Source: Gracilaria caudata
Taxonomy: Eukaryota > Rhodophyta > Florideophyceae > Gracilariales > Gracilariaceae
Length of the DNA: 46,410 bases
Assembly: GCA_030374735.1 (NCBI GenBank)
Contig: JASCIV010000103.1
Location: forward strand, 1 to 46,410
Reading direction: 5' to 3'
Shown here: piece by piece, positions 9,451-19,895 of the stretch
Layout of the letters: each line of letters starts with the position of its first letter
Numbering within the stretch: the stretch's first letter is position 1
Notes under the pieces: generated by a model
The model's input: the letters and a program-made list of their open reading frames with translations, nothing else
Told to the model about the DNA's origin: nothing
Database searches by the model: none
Position numbers and translations under genes: made by a program

Positions 9451-10716
9451 TGGGAACCTCATGTTTGTGTCCTAAAACAGAATTCAACTGAAGATAGATC
9501 ATGTTCTGCGATCTTTCGTGCATGGAAAGGTATGCGCCCCTATGCCACGGATAGGGAGAGAATCCGAATGATTCATGGAGCGTTTGTGTGATCATCAAGC
9601 CGAACCAGGCAGAGGAATGCGAGCGTCATCTACATGTGTCAACGTTCCACGCCCATATCCGATGTGCACTTTTGACGTCGCGGCGAGCAGTTGTGGTAAA
9701 AGTGCTCATCAGTCTGCTTTTAAACGCCTCTTCTTCTGATCGGAGTTAAAGGCTTTCGGGTGGCAGTTACAACCCACAAAAGACATATGTTGGTAACGGG
9801 CATGATACCGGCCGAAAATAGAATCCGTTACATATCCTGATAGTTGCTTCCAGGGGCTGTGAAGTCATGGATCGCAACCAGATTGTGCACCAAGCGAGAA
9901 GGTTCATGTAGCGGTACTGGTCGATGTGTAAATGGAAGCCCTGAACGTGGATATCTTATGTCGATGTTATGGGCCCTGGTTACAATCTTTGTGCAAGATG
10001 GTTAGACAGAGCTTCACGAGTAGAAAAGCCACGTACCGCCGTACTGTACCCTTGTACGAACCCGAAATGAAGTTCAATCCATGTTTTATGGGCCTCAAGA
10101 AACTCGTTCTCTTACATCTCCAAGTTTTTCTTCAAACCTGTTTTTTAAACTCGGCTTGTCCTGAATGTTTGTTGGTGGCCTGGAGATATCTGAATGATTG
10201 TCCCTTCTAGATATGAGGAGACAGGGAGGTTACGTACCACATTTTGAACAGGAATACTTTGTGCACAAGATGGATAGTTCGTGACTCTCAAAACCATGTC
10301 CCTATTAAGAACCTTATTCGTTCGTGAACTATCCTTTGACCCGTGTCCTCTCGCCTGTAAGTGACTTCTTCTGTTTCTAAGTGACGTACAGCATCGCGGC
10401 CCCCATCTGGAAGCGATGTTTATTGACCACCATTGTAAAATGATGGCAAAAGCAATATGGCCCGAACAATGTGTTACTTCCAAACTTCGACGCGGAAGGC
10501 CTCAGGCGAGAGGTACAACCACTTTGCAGCACACCCTTTTAAGAAGTCTCTTTGTTTGTTCCCTGAAAACCGAAGTCAGCTGTCGTTATCGTGCTTTCGC
10601 GCGATTCGGCTATCTGTAACTGTAACCACGCCCAAAGCCCACTCTTTTCTCTCATCTATATTCTCCGGCGTCCGTACCATCACCGAGTCCTGAAGAAGAA
10701 GAACTCGTAAGATAGC
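9451..10716. other. Intergenic, no gene seen
   Basis: In these 1.27 kb the longest open frames (9932-10210 +, 10145-10483 -) are short, overlap antisense and have no recognisable features. Nothing repeat-like stands out. The last 100-200 bp should hold the promoter of the protease gene. Confidence 0.4.
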
Positions 10717-12186
10717 ATGGCAGTTGTCCGAGGTCTCTCAAAGACTTTGCTTATTCTTTCGTTGATCGCCGTCATTGCCTGTAATGATGTCGCCGAGGCT
10801 AATCTGTTCCATTCTATGTTTGGAAGAATGAGGGATAGGATGAATGGCATGCTCGCGAAGATTAATAATACGATGGAGGAAACCAGAAATAGGCTTTCGG
10901 TGTTGTCAAAGTTCTTTGGAGAAGGAAAGACTAGAGGAGACTTAACTCTCCCTCAAATCTACAACAATGTGTTTTCTCGAAACAACAGTATCTCCGTTGC
11001 GAACATGACCAAAGAACAAGAATTCGAAGCTGGTGAAGGTCCGACAACGATTGTTGGCGTTTCACCCGGCAGCACGGTAGCGGTAACAAACTATAACGGA
11101 AAGGTGACCGTATATAGTAGCAAACCGGCCCCACCCGAGCCAGACAACAAGGAAGAGAACAATGTCAAGGAGGAGAACGATAGCACGGAAGAGAACAACG
11201 TCACTCCCGTAGAAGCAGGAGAAGATTCTGTCCCTCCCGAGAAGGATGAAGCTTCCGAGGAGGAGCCAGTTCCAGAAACCAGCAGTGAGGAAGGATTGGA
11301 TGATGCGTTTCTCGAACTCATGTCGGATTGGGACAAGTTTGTTACCCACGAAATGTGGGATGTGCAAGAAACTCCCGCTCCTACAAGTGAAGCACCCGCA
11401 GATGAAATGGAAACGTCGTCCCGAATTATCAACGGCGTCTACTTTGGCAACAGTATTCCGTCTGGAGCCGAATTCGCTGTCAAGTTCTTTTACAACAACG
11501 AAGAAAACTTCTACTGTAGCGGAAGTCTTATCGGTTATCCGTACGTCCTCACTGCGGCGCATTGCGGTGTGGTTGAGGGTGACCAGGTTCGAGTGGGTGC
11601 TCAACTCTTGCGCTCCGGTTACAAGGCTGCTGCCGCTGAAGTCATAATCCATCCGGACTTTGACCCGTCGAGTTTGGTAAATGACTTGGCGATTGTGCGT
11701 CTTGAAGGCCTCGAGTCGAAAAAGGAGTTGCGTAAAAACGGAGTCAAGGCGGCCCGTATTAACCGGAACTCATCTTTCCCAGAAGAAAACTTTGTTGGAG
11801 TTGTTTCGGGACACGGTTCTGTTGAAACTGACGGTCAAGGCGTTTCGAACGAACTCCGAACAACCCGTCACACTATCTATAACATGGACAAGTGTCGTGA
11901 TGAAATCACTCAAGGAGAACTTGGAGATGAGGGCGATTACATGTGCGCTGGAGATGGAGCACGATCAACAACATGCGTTGGAGATTCTGGAGCCGGATTG
12001 TGGCGCTATCGCGTGAGGATACGCAAGGATGGCAAAGTGAGGAAGTTTTACGAAGTTTTCGGTGTCGTAAGCTTCGGAGAGGTCACAGATGATGCCCTCT
12101 GTCCGATAGGACCCCCATCAGTGTTCCAGAGGACTTCCGCCAATTTCGAATGGATCAAGGCTATTATTGGGGACAACATGGGCTAA
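10717..12186 (+). CDS. Secreted trypsin-fold (S1) serine protease with acidic propeptide
   Basis: 489 aa, intronless. A signal peptide is evident (TLLILSLIAVIACNDVAEA, cleavage near 28). Residues 30-235 form an unusual propeptide: a basic helical part, then a Glu/Pro-rich acidic linker (about 135-235). The S1 domain begins after R236 (R-IINGVYFG), the classical zymogen cleavage position. Catalytic residues are H282 (LTAAHC), D323 (NDLAIV) and S424 (VGDSGAGLW); the CAG...C loop is also present. The residue six before the catalytic Ser, which sets S1 specificity, is Thr (T418) rather than Asp, and the usual G226 position appears to be Ser, so trypsin-like Arg/Lys preference is not expected. It probably acts outside the cell or in the wall; substrate unknown. 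Confidence 0.9.
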   Translation: MAVVRGLSKTLLILSLIAVIACNDVAEANLFHSMFGRMRDRMNGMLAKINNTMEETRNRLSVLSKFFGEGKTRGDLTLPQIYNNVFSRNNSISVANMTKEQEFEAGEGPTTIVGVSPGSTVAVTNYNGKVTVYSSKPAPPEPDNKEENNVKEENDSTEENNVTPVEAGEDSVPPEKDEASEEEPVPETSSEEGLDDAFLELMSDWDKFVTHEMWDVQETPAPTSEAPADEMETSSRIINGVYFGNSIPSGAEFAVKFFYNNEENFYCSGSLIGYPYVLTAAHCGVVEGDQVRVGAQLLRSGYKAAAAEVIIHPDFDPSSLVNDLAIVRLEGLESKKELRKNGVKAARINRNSSFPEENFVGVVSGHGSVETDGQGVSNELRTTRHTIYNMDKCRDEITQGELGDEGDYMCAGDGARSTTCVGDSGAGLWRYRVRIRKDGKVRKFYEVFGVVSFGEVTDDALCPIGPPSVFQRTSANFEWIKAIIGDNMG

Positions 12187-14599
12187 GGGGAATCCTTAAT
12201 GAGCTTTTGATATAAACGCTCTCACTTATGTCTGTAGCATCCATTATTACCATCATCATCAACTTTAATGATTGGTAGATTGGCGAGGACCGAGGGTACT
12301 TGTAGTTTAACTTCAACCAAGCATCTTGAACAGAAATGTGCCTGAAGACACGTTTACTCTCAACTTTCACATGCATTGCTCATGTGGACACAGCCTGTGT
12401 CACACAGGACTTCAACTCAACTTTTTCGCATGGTAGCAATCTTTGTAAAATGAACGCCCACAAAAATATGCCAGTTCGAGAGGAACGTTTGTTGCGCAAT
12501 CATGCGCAATCAGCTCATCATGACCGCGATGGTGAATGAACTTGAGATTTGTCAACAACTTGTCTGTAGCAAATAAGCATCGGTCGTGACGTCTCCCGTC
12601 GTGAAACATCCTTACATAACCTCGACAGTCCCTCATCCCATGCTGATGTTAAGGGACTACTATTGATGTCGAACTTGCTGCGATACTTTTTATGCAAAAG
12701 AAATTTTGCTTACAAGAGCAAGCCGAATCAAGTTTCTCTTCTTTCATAAGGGCCAAAAGTTTTTATTGTTTCTGACAAAGAGGCCCGGTAAGTGAAACGT
12801 GCTTTGGCGCAACCTTGCATTAATGATGAGGCACACTTGAACCCGGCCATTTTCTAACTCGAACAGAGCCATTGCCTTCACTGTGACTGTCCAAGGGAGC
12901 GGGGGGCGAAGGTAGGATCACGAGCACACTTGTTTTACAACATCTCAAACCAAGCGCCTTCTGACGGGAGACACCTTGTCCTCTCCTTCAAGGGAGAAGA
13001 AAAAAGTCCACGAGATACTGCGAACTGATGGACTGGGACGGTTGCGACGAGAGGAGTCTCGTAATCATACCTCGAAATAGGAGGTGTCCCACGCACCGCG
13101 TCTACTAGGGTTTTGTAGCTCTACACACATAGATAGTGTCGTTTGTGAGTTTTTCCGTGGAAACAATAAACATGGACCTTGAAAGCACTCTTCTTTGTCT
13201 CACGAGTATGTGTCTCGTGAAACAAATGCAGATGCGTTTCTGGAGGTTAGATATCCAAAAAAAGGTGAGGAACGCCGTGCGTTGCAATAAACAATGTGGA
13301 GCCCTTTTGGTTTATGGTTGCAAGACAATGAAAGTCTTGATGATATCGTTAAGATGATATCTTGACGAGTAATAAGTTACTACTCGTAACAGTGACATTA
13401 CTGAGAAACAGATGACAGCAAACCAAGCGTTCTGAGTGATTCCTTCTCCCCTCCCCTTCCCTTCCCTCCGTGGCATTCTTGCGACTCAAATCAAACTGAC
13501 GCGATTGCTATGTTTCGAGTACAAGCGGTAGATATGTCGCAATGTGACTGGCACGCTACACATATCTGGACAATAGTTTTAAACTGCTATTGTTTATGAG
13601 GTAAGATGTGTTGAAACCGAAGCTTAGTTCGAAACCTGCTTGAAACTGTCTGTTGATTTCGAAGCTCGGATTAATGCAAGGTGGCGACGGCAATGAAAGA
13701 TGAGTGGACGATACGGCTGCGGACAAATAACGACCACAAGTAAAATATCACAGGACTTGGCTGTGGGCTGTGTTCGAAGAAAGGTGGTCTCGAGGCTTGG
13801 TGCGCCTTTTTCCTGCTGGGAGTGGGCTGAGTGTTGAGAGCGTTACTGGCAATCGATTGACTTGTGGTTGAAGAAGAAAGCATGGAAAGCAAGATTGTCA
13901 TGTGGGGAGGGGGGTGGGGTTCATGCAATGGTGCAGAGTGGAGATACGGAAGTAGCGATGGTTTCATTTGACGAACGGAGCGATCTGTGGCGATGCCATC
14001 GGCAGCGTGGAGCGGGTGCGGTTAATAGTGCTCGATGAGTGGCACACACGAACGAGACGAAGCGTGAAGCAGGGTTTGCGACGATATTTTGAACAACAAT
14101 CAGCAAGGGTGACATACACAGATATAATAAAGATGAATGTGAACCACAAGCTTCGCCAATGGCGTAAAAGACACAATGAGAGGGCTTAAGGCTTTGATTA
14201 TGCCTTTTCCGGAAGTGTAATCAAAGATTAAAGGCAGAGAGGACTTGGCATTACATTGTATGATAGGGTTGTATCCTTTTGTGCTTCCTTTTCTTTCCGT
14301 AACACAACGATGCGTGCACATAAGTGATCGCAAGACATTTTTAGAGCTGCGTGCATTGTGAGCGGAGCTGCGGAGCGTGAAAGCAGCAGCGCTGAACCAC
14401 AAAGCGCTCAAGCTGTGGCTGTGGCGCGGACGCAGAAACTGTCGACGAGCATAGCAATGACTACAGCAAACAGCATCATGCTACGATGTGACACAATTGT
14501 AGGGTTTTGTAGCTAAGGCAGCAAACCAAGAGCGCGACGAGCAAGTAGCCTAGCAGAAACACATGACGAGCGGAGATGATTGGAAGCGCGACGTGAACA
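12187..14599. other. Long intergenic region, no gene seen
   Basis: No supported gene in 2.4 kb. Small repeats are visible: a 14-bp AGGGTTTTGTAGCT occurs at about 13108 and again at about 14502; GATGATATC is repeated at about 13339 and 13354; and short inverted repeats include CTTTGATTA...TAATCAAAG (about 14191-14226). A C/T-rich tract lies at 13441-13475. These may be decayed mobile DNA, but no terminal repeats or coding relics are recognisable. Confidence 0.4.
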
Positions 14600-15625
14600 A
14601 CGGACTTGGCCGAGCCGGCGTTCAAGCCATGCGACTCTCACATAGACCAAGGTGCAAGGGCGGTCTTCGTCCGCGCCAACACTCGGAAGCAGAGTGCCCG
14701 GGTGCTCCCAGTCGGAGATAGCGCCTCACGTGGTTTGCGTGAGCGGCGCAACCGCACAAACACCACATTCGGAGGTTGGCGCCAAGGCAACCGTCGGAGC
14801 GAGCTGCAGGCGCGACGGCGATTGGGCGCGCGCGCCATTCAGGAGAAACGCTCCTCCATCACGCGCGGAGCTCACGCTCACGCTCACGCACGCGCGCGTC
14901 GACGAGTGGCGCGAGCGTTCGAATCTGCGACGCGGCAGATCACGCCTCGAATCAAGGCGCAGACGTTGAGAGCCATCCGTTAGCAGCCACCCCACGACAC
15001 ACGCAAACCGCCTCCCGCCTCCGCCACGCGCTCAGCGAGCGCGAGGAGGTGCGCGCCAGACGCGCGCGCAAACGGACGGCTGTCACAGCGGCGCGCCAGC
15101 GCAGCGCGCCAAAGCACGTGTAAAGCTGCGAATCTGCCAGACACGCGCACAACGGTGCATAACGAGCACGCAAGCGCCGCCGCACCAAATCATCCACGTG
15201 TTGCCAAACGTTTCGAATTTTCGCGCCGGTTCGGTAAAAAGCAGCGCTGCGCATGGCAGTGCACTGGCAGCCGCCCGCCATCGGCAGCGAGTGTGGCCGT
15301 CACGCCCCCGTCACGCACAAAATGCACCCGCCAAAACACCCAGAAAAAACGTTTTGCCGCGCAGCGAGTGCGGGCACACAGCCATTCCGCCACTGGCCAT
15401 CGCTCTTTCGTGAACGGCGGCGCCCCCCACTCGCTTTGCTACGCTGCCCGCCGCCGCCGTCCCCACGCCATTTATCAGTTCCCCCTTGCCCGCCTTTCTA
15501 CCCCTCCGCCCACCCTGGCCTTCTAGCCAAAGCCAAATCTCACTCACCTACACACATTGTCTTCTACCCCCGCATCTTCCGCACCGTTTCCAACCTCACA
15601 CCTTACCGCCTCGACCGCCACACCA
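14600..15625. other. Very CpG-rich leader of the kinase gene
   Basis: This stretch is densely packed with CG dinucleotides (GCGCGC runs around 14826-14905 and 15050-15110) and gradually turns C/T-rich (15420-15620) before the kinase ATG. All six frames are rather open and encode Arg/Ala-rich text on both strands, which I reject as coding. It resembles the leader at 1-895. Confidence 0.5.
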
Positions 15626-16804
15626 ATGTCGCAACTACTGCCCAACTCGGTTCCTGGCTATATCATCGAGCGCCAGCTCGGCGAGGGCACCGCCGGAGTC
15701 GTCTACGCCGCAAGATCCACTCCGCATTCCTCGCAGTACCACCGCTGCCACTCCTCCCTCCCGCACAACGTCGCCATCAAGATTATCCCCCGCTCCAAGG
15801 TTCGAGAAGCTGTTCGACGAGAGGTCGCCTTGCAGATCAACTTCAGCCACCCGAACATCACTCGCCTCTACCATGTCGCCCCAGTGTCAGTTCGCACGCA
15901 ACGCCACTCACACTCAATCTCCTCCCAATTGGCACTTGCGCTTGTCATGGACTACGCTCCGGCCGGCGATATGTTTGGTGAAGTCGCTGCCGCTGGCAAT
16001 CTGCCGCCGCGCGTCCTTCGCCGCCGCCTCCGTGACATCTGCGAGGGTCTCCAATATCTTCACTCGCAAAACATAGCTCATCTGGACGTCAAGCTGGAGA
16101 ACGTCGTCATCTCCAACTGCTCCAAGGCACAGCTCATCGACTTTGGATGCGCTCGTCGAATTGACGAGCAGCGCGACCCATCACAACCGGTCCCGCTGGC
16201 AGGCACTCTGCACTACCTTTCGCCAGAGCTGCTGAAGAATGCCGCGCTCCCCCCCGCCGCCTCTTCCGATGCATGGTCTCTGGGCGTGCTTGCTTACACT
16301 GCACTAGCCGGCATGTACCCGTTCAATGGAGCCAGAAGAGGCTACACGGAGGAGCAAACCGACGCGGCAACCAAACGCCGTATTCTTGAAGCCTGCCCAC
16401 ACCGCATTCCCTCTTGTGTCAACGTGCCGTCCGATCTTCGAACCATCGTTGACGGCCTGCTGGAAAAGGACGTTAGCAAGAGAATGACCATTCCTCAAGT
16501 GATTCAAATCCTTGACAAGTCGATGAGCTGCTCTGTTGTTGCACCTCAACGGCGCACTCAACCACGAACTCTACAACTGCAACAGCCGCAAGTACATAAG
16601 TGTGAAATCGAAAGACCACCATCACCAGCAACGCCTGTGGATGCTGATTTCTCGGAATCCGATGTCGTTCAAACCGTGGACGAAGCCATGTACGTCATCG
16701 AGGACGTGCAAAACAATCGCCTTCGTCAGGTTGCACACAGTGCGCGTCATCATTTCCCCAACAGAGCACACGATCGCATCCCATTCACCGATCGTACTAA
16801 TTGA
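15626..16804 (+). CDS. Ser/Thr protein kinase (CAMK/SNF1-like, non-RD)
   Basis: 392 aa, intronless, starting at the first ATG before the glycine loop (GEGTAGVVYAA, 19-29). The VAIK lysine is K52 and the helix-C glutamate is probably E66. The catalytic loop reads HLDVKLEN (H152, D154, K156, N159), so the usual HRD Arg is Leu: a non-RD kinase, which often does not need activation-loop phosphorylation. The DFG motif is at 172-174, the APE equivalent is SPE in GTLHYLSPELL, and subdomain IX is DAWSLGVLAYTALAG. The catalytic domain is complete and likely active. The 100-residue C-terminal tail is unrecognised (an EAMYVIEDVQNN helix, then basic). Substrate unknown; the family assignment within CAMK-like kinases is only by general look. 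Confidence 0.9.
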   Translation: MSQLLPNSVPGYIIERQLGEGTAGVVYAARSTPHSSQYHRCHSSLPHNVAIKIIPRSKVREAVRREVALQINFSHPNITRLYHVAPVSVRTQRHSHSISSQLALALVMDYAPAGDMFGEVAAAGNLPPRVLRRRLRDICEGLQYLHSQNIAHLDVKLENVVISNCSKAQLIDFGCARRIDEQRDPSQPVPLAGTLHYLSPELLKNAALPPAASSDAWSLGVLAYTALAGMYPFNGARRGYTEEQTDAATKRRILEACPHRIPSCVNVPSDLRTIVDGLLEKDVSKRMTIPQVIQILDKSMSCSVVAPQRRTQPRTLQLQQPQVHKCEIERPPSPATPVDADFSESDVVQTVDEAMYVIEDVQNNRLRQVAHSARHHFPNRAHDRIPFTDRTN

Positions 16805-17120
16805 ACTGTAGACAGGAACAACTACAACTACACACCAATTTTCATTTGTATAGACACTCTCCTGTGCCTGTCGTGTATGTTGGGTCTACAAGCTCAACCG
16901 GCTGCACACGAAGCACCACCACCTCCGGCTGAATTGTTTTTCGGCTCTCAAACAACCACCACTCCTCCCTTTCTTCACTTCCCAACTGCCTTGTTTTTGT
17001 TTCTACTTCATTTGAAACCAATGGGCATTGGGGAACAGATGATAGTACGGCATAGATCACATAGAAAAGGCTTGGCTACACATGCTAACACTAAACAAAC
17101 TAACTTTTTGAAACTTTTGT
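16805..17120. other. Convergent spacer
   Basis: 316 bp between the 3' ends of the kinase (+) and the Siw14-like gene (-); both 3' UTRs are expected here. No gene or notable repeat seen. Confidence 0.45.
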
Positions 17121-17888
17121 TCAAGTACGTACGCGCGACGAGCAGCACTTGACGAAGTGCACACCAAGTACGTCTAGAGCGGCCACTGGCAGACTATAGT
17201 GCACCTTAACGTGCACATAGTGTGATCTGCCATGTGGCAGCATGGCGCGTTTTGCATTCGGCGACGATGCTGTCTCGAACGACGCTTGCGCGTTGGTGTC
17301 GGATGGCGCGGCGACGGTGGTATCGCTCTGCAGTTCTAACTGTACTGAAGGGTGCTTCTTGTGACGAACGCCTTGCCACAACCACTCTGGAATGCGCAAT
17401 GGGATAGTGACCTTGGCGTTGAAGGCTTGCACAAATTGCTTCTCCTCAAAGGAGATGTGGTTATTCTTGGTGTATCGCATGAACTCGCGATAGATTATGG
17501 GAAGATTCCAGTTTTGAAGGCGACGCAGACACATGATGACCAAGCCGGTGTTGTGCGCGCCGTCCCTGCAGTGAATGAAGAGTGGATGGTAGGAGGGATG
17601 GATCATAGTGGATAACAGGGTGGCCACTAGTGGCTGAGTGTGCGAGAATTTGTCATCGTACTTATCAACGTGATACGACAAGTGCGTGACGTTGTTGTCG
17701 GCACAATAGCGGATGAGATGGCTGGCAGGACCTGATTTGTCAGGTTCTAGAGAGAGAATGGTTCGCAGACGCAAGCGATCCAAGAAACGCAGGTTTCTGA
17801 GAGTGGGATACGCGCCCCTGTACAGATCATGCTCGACTTGCGTAAAACGAAACGGCGGAATGAGCGGCGGTGACGATGAAGAAAGCAT
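17121..17888 (-). CDS. Siw14/OCA-family phosphatase-fold protein, catalytic Arg replaced
   Basis: 255 aa, intronless. It follows the Y_phosphatase2 (Siw14/OCA) pattern: FRFTQVEHDLYRGAYPTLRN near the start, FLDRLRLRTILSLEP, the loop HLSYHVDKYDD, and the signature FIHCRDGAHNTGLVIMC at 105-120, followed by LRRLQNWNLPIIYREFMRY. Active members carry C-x5-R; here C107 is present but the Arg position is Asn (N113; codon AAC is clear in the sequence). Family members act on phosphotyrosine or inositol pyrophosphates; the Asn suggests a binding-only or altered role, as proposed for some OCA paralogues. The last 80 residues are low in similarity and Ser/Thr/His-rich. Confidence 0.82.
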   Translation of the reverse strand: MLSSSSPPLIPPFRFTQVEHDLYRGAYPTLRNLRFLDRLRLRTILSLEPDKSGPASHLIRYCADNNVTHLSYHVDKYDDKFSHTQPLVATLLSTMIHPSYHPLFIHCRDGAHNTGLVIMCLRRLQNWNLPIIYREFMRYTKNNHISFEEKQFVQAFNAKVTIPLRIPEWLWQGVRHKKHPSVQLELQSDTTVAAPSDTNAQASFETASSPNAKRAMLPHGRSHYVHVKVHYSLPVAALDVLGVHFVKCCSSRVRT

Positions 17889-18900
17889 GGTTGTTGCTGT
17901 TGGTGCAATTGTTGCAGCTGTTGCTGTTCGCTTAGTGAGTTGTGCTCGTTAGTACAGTGAGCGTATGCAGATGGTGCGCGAGCGAGAAGGGGAGCGGACG
18001 AAGCTTGTGCGAGGGCGTGACAAGCGCGAGTGCTGCATGTGCGCAGAGCCGGACAACGATGAAGCTTTCCCAGAGGACGGCGCGCCAAGCTGGTAGTATC
18101 TTATTTGCGGAGATGCAGGGAAATACACGACGAGTCGAGAATGACCGCGAGCGTTCCGCACGACAGCGCTTTCAGCTGTGTAACCAGCCGAGCGCGTCGC
18201 TTGCAGCGCCCGCGAGCTGCGATTACATGCGTAACGTGTTCGAGTTGTCGCCACGTCGCGCGTTGCCATTGGCGCCGCTAGGGGCAAAGCGCGGCGCCAA
18301 AGCGTTGCGATTGGATGGCGGCGCTCGACAGGAGGCGACCCCTTCTGCTTGCAGCAGTGTGCGATGCGGTGGACATAATTGTTGCTCACGGGCTGGCAAC
18401 CGAACACCTGCACTTGTTGACTTGTAACTCGCTTGTGTTTCTGTTAGCATCTGAAGGGCAATGTTCCGATCGTACCAAACCCCTTCTTCGTGCGCGTTTA
18501 GCTTTGCTGGTATCATACGCGAAAAACCCTCGCGCTGATTTCCGCGGCGAAAGTGTGACACGAATCTTGTGAGGTAACAATTGCCATGTCGTGTACGCAT
18601 TTTGCACGCGCTAACATCCCTCTCCAACGCGGTTACATGCGCAAAACGAATGGCTTGCTTGTACGTTGTGCTTGGTGTTGCTGACGCTTTTCTCGACTGT
18701 TCCTGACATGCACGTTTGTGCTGAGCGTGACACCCATCGGCAAATAGCTTGGTGCTTGGCATCGTTGGTCAGATTCACAAACTTGTTCACGGATACTTCC
18801 TATGCCTATCTCTTGTAGGCGGCAACATTATATCGAATAAATTGCAGCTAATAACAGCAGTCTCGAATCTTTTCCGAACATAACATGTATACGAGGCGAT
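17889..18900. other. CpG-rich upstream region, no gene seen
   Basis: GC/CpG-rich up to about 18400 (upstream of the Siw14-like gene), then ordinary composition. Open frames on both strands here are Ala/Arg/Ser-rich, overlap and lack domains. No gene supported. Confidence 0.4.
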
Positions 18901-19529
18901 AACAAACTGGCATGCATGATATCCAGTCCAAATTTGCTTTCAATACGTTTTTGAGCTGTCCGATTTGAGTTTCATCCCATTTGTTTGCATGGATCATAGC
19001 ATTGGAAAACTACCAGCTTGGGTCCACCATGCTATCCATTCCCGTCTCTCGCCCAGCTGATCTCCTGCATCATTCTTGTTGCCTGGGAAGGTGTACACCT
19101 CTCCATCTTTCTCGTCATATCCGCCAATGTCTTCCTAACGGCGTTGTACAAGTCATCATCACGAAACTTCTTCAATCAGTCATCGAAATGATTCTTTCTT
19201 GTTCGTCAGCATGCGAAAACTGCCCTCGGCGCCATGCCATTGGTGAACTTGTTGTCATTGTCACCGCCATTTGCCCCTATCAAAGCGGCAAGCTCGGTTG
19301 ATCTTCCGTTGTTGTTGGATACCACGTCCTCGTCCCACAATGACGCCTGTTCGGGAAGTTCAGCTCGAACTGAAACGCAGACAAATCGTTCGAGGCGATC
19401 CCCGGTAAGTCAGAAGGGTGGTCGCGTCATGCCGATCTCCTTGCGTGTGATTGTTCATGATGTCTTGCTTGCATCACCCGTCGCTTGTTGAATCGAAAGG
19501 ACCGAACTTCGGTCACCGAAGGCGCCAAA
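18900..19529 (-). pseudogene. Decayed retroelement internal region (gag-like relic)
   Basis: Directly inside the LTR candidate, the minus strand shows broken, frame-shifting coding text. Fragments such as SNDLSAFQFELNF (about 19400-19360), RSTELAALIGANGGDN (about 19300-19260), and DDLYNAVRKTLADMTRKMER and CTPSQATRMMQEISW (about 19160-19040) occur in different frames and end in stops. The order LTR, primer-site-like motif, gag-like text fits an LTR retrotransposon. No protease, integrase or reverse transcriptase remains, and no second LTR was found. The gag assignment is from position and general look only. Confidence 0.4.
19510..19529 (-). other. Primer-binding-site-like sequence
   Basis: On the minus strand the LTR candidate ends in CGCGTAACA, then TT and TGGCGCCTTCGGTGACC. 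A TGG start two bases after an LTR end is the usual form of a tRNA primer site. The segment overlaps a short palindrome, CTTCGGTCACCGAAG (about 19507-19521). Confidence 0.4.
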
Positions 19530-19791
19530 TGTTACGCGTGTACACGTGTATCGAAACAACACAGATGCGTTGACTCGACACGGCGGCTCTCATGGGTGTT
19601 GCGTTGCTCTTTCCCAGTCCCATGTTCTTGTTGTTCATGACGTTCAACTCAAATCGGGTGTCTAAGCCTTTTCGCGACGGAGGGCTTGCGACCAGCTTCC
19701 CATCTGCGCGCGCAAATTCGCTTCTCTAACAAATTTTACTGCTCATGCCGCCGTCAGCCATCTAACCACTACAACAACACCTAATCTAACA
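19530..19791 (-). mobile_element. Candidate LTR (262 bp) of a decayed LTR retrotransposon
   Basis: Read on the minus strand it begins TGTTAGATTAG and ends ACGCGTAACA, so it has the TG...CA ends and a 5-bp terminal inverted repeat TGTTA/TAACA. A primer-site-like TGGCGCC follows two bases downstream, then gag-like relics. With only one LTR visible the boundaries cannot be confirmed by comparing two copies. Its outer end is about 104 bp from the RPC4 start codon, so it forms part of that gene's upstream region. Confidence 0.5.
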
Positions 19792-19895
19792 CATTGCTTG
19801 CAAACTCGGGCAGTTGCACAAACACGCAGCTCTAATGTCACCGCACAACATTCAATAACACTTACTTTGCGAATCCCATCCCAAGTCTTTAAGAA

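Noticed and set aside
14606..15547. Several open frames upstream of the kinase
   Set aside because: Same GC-rich composition effect on both strands; no recognisable protein.
17942..18762. Open frames of 154-179 aa on both strands
   Set aside because: Ala/Arg/Ser-rich, antisense to each other, no domain.
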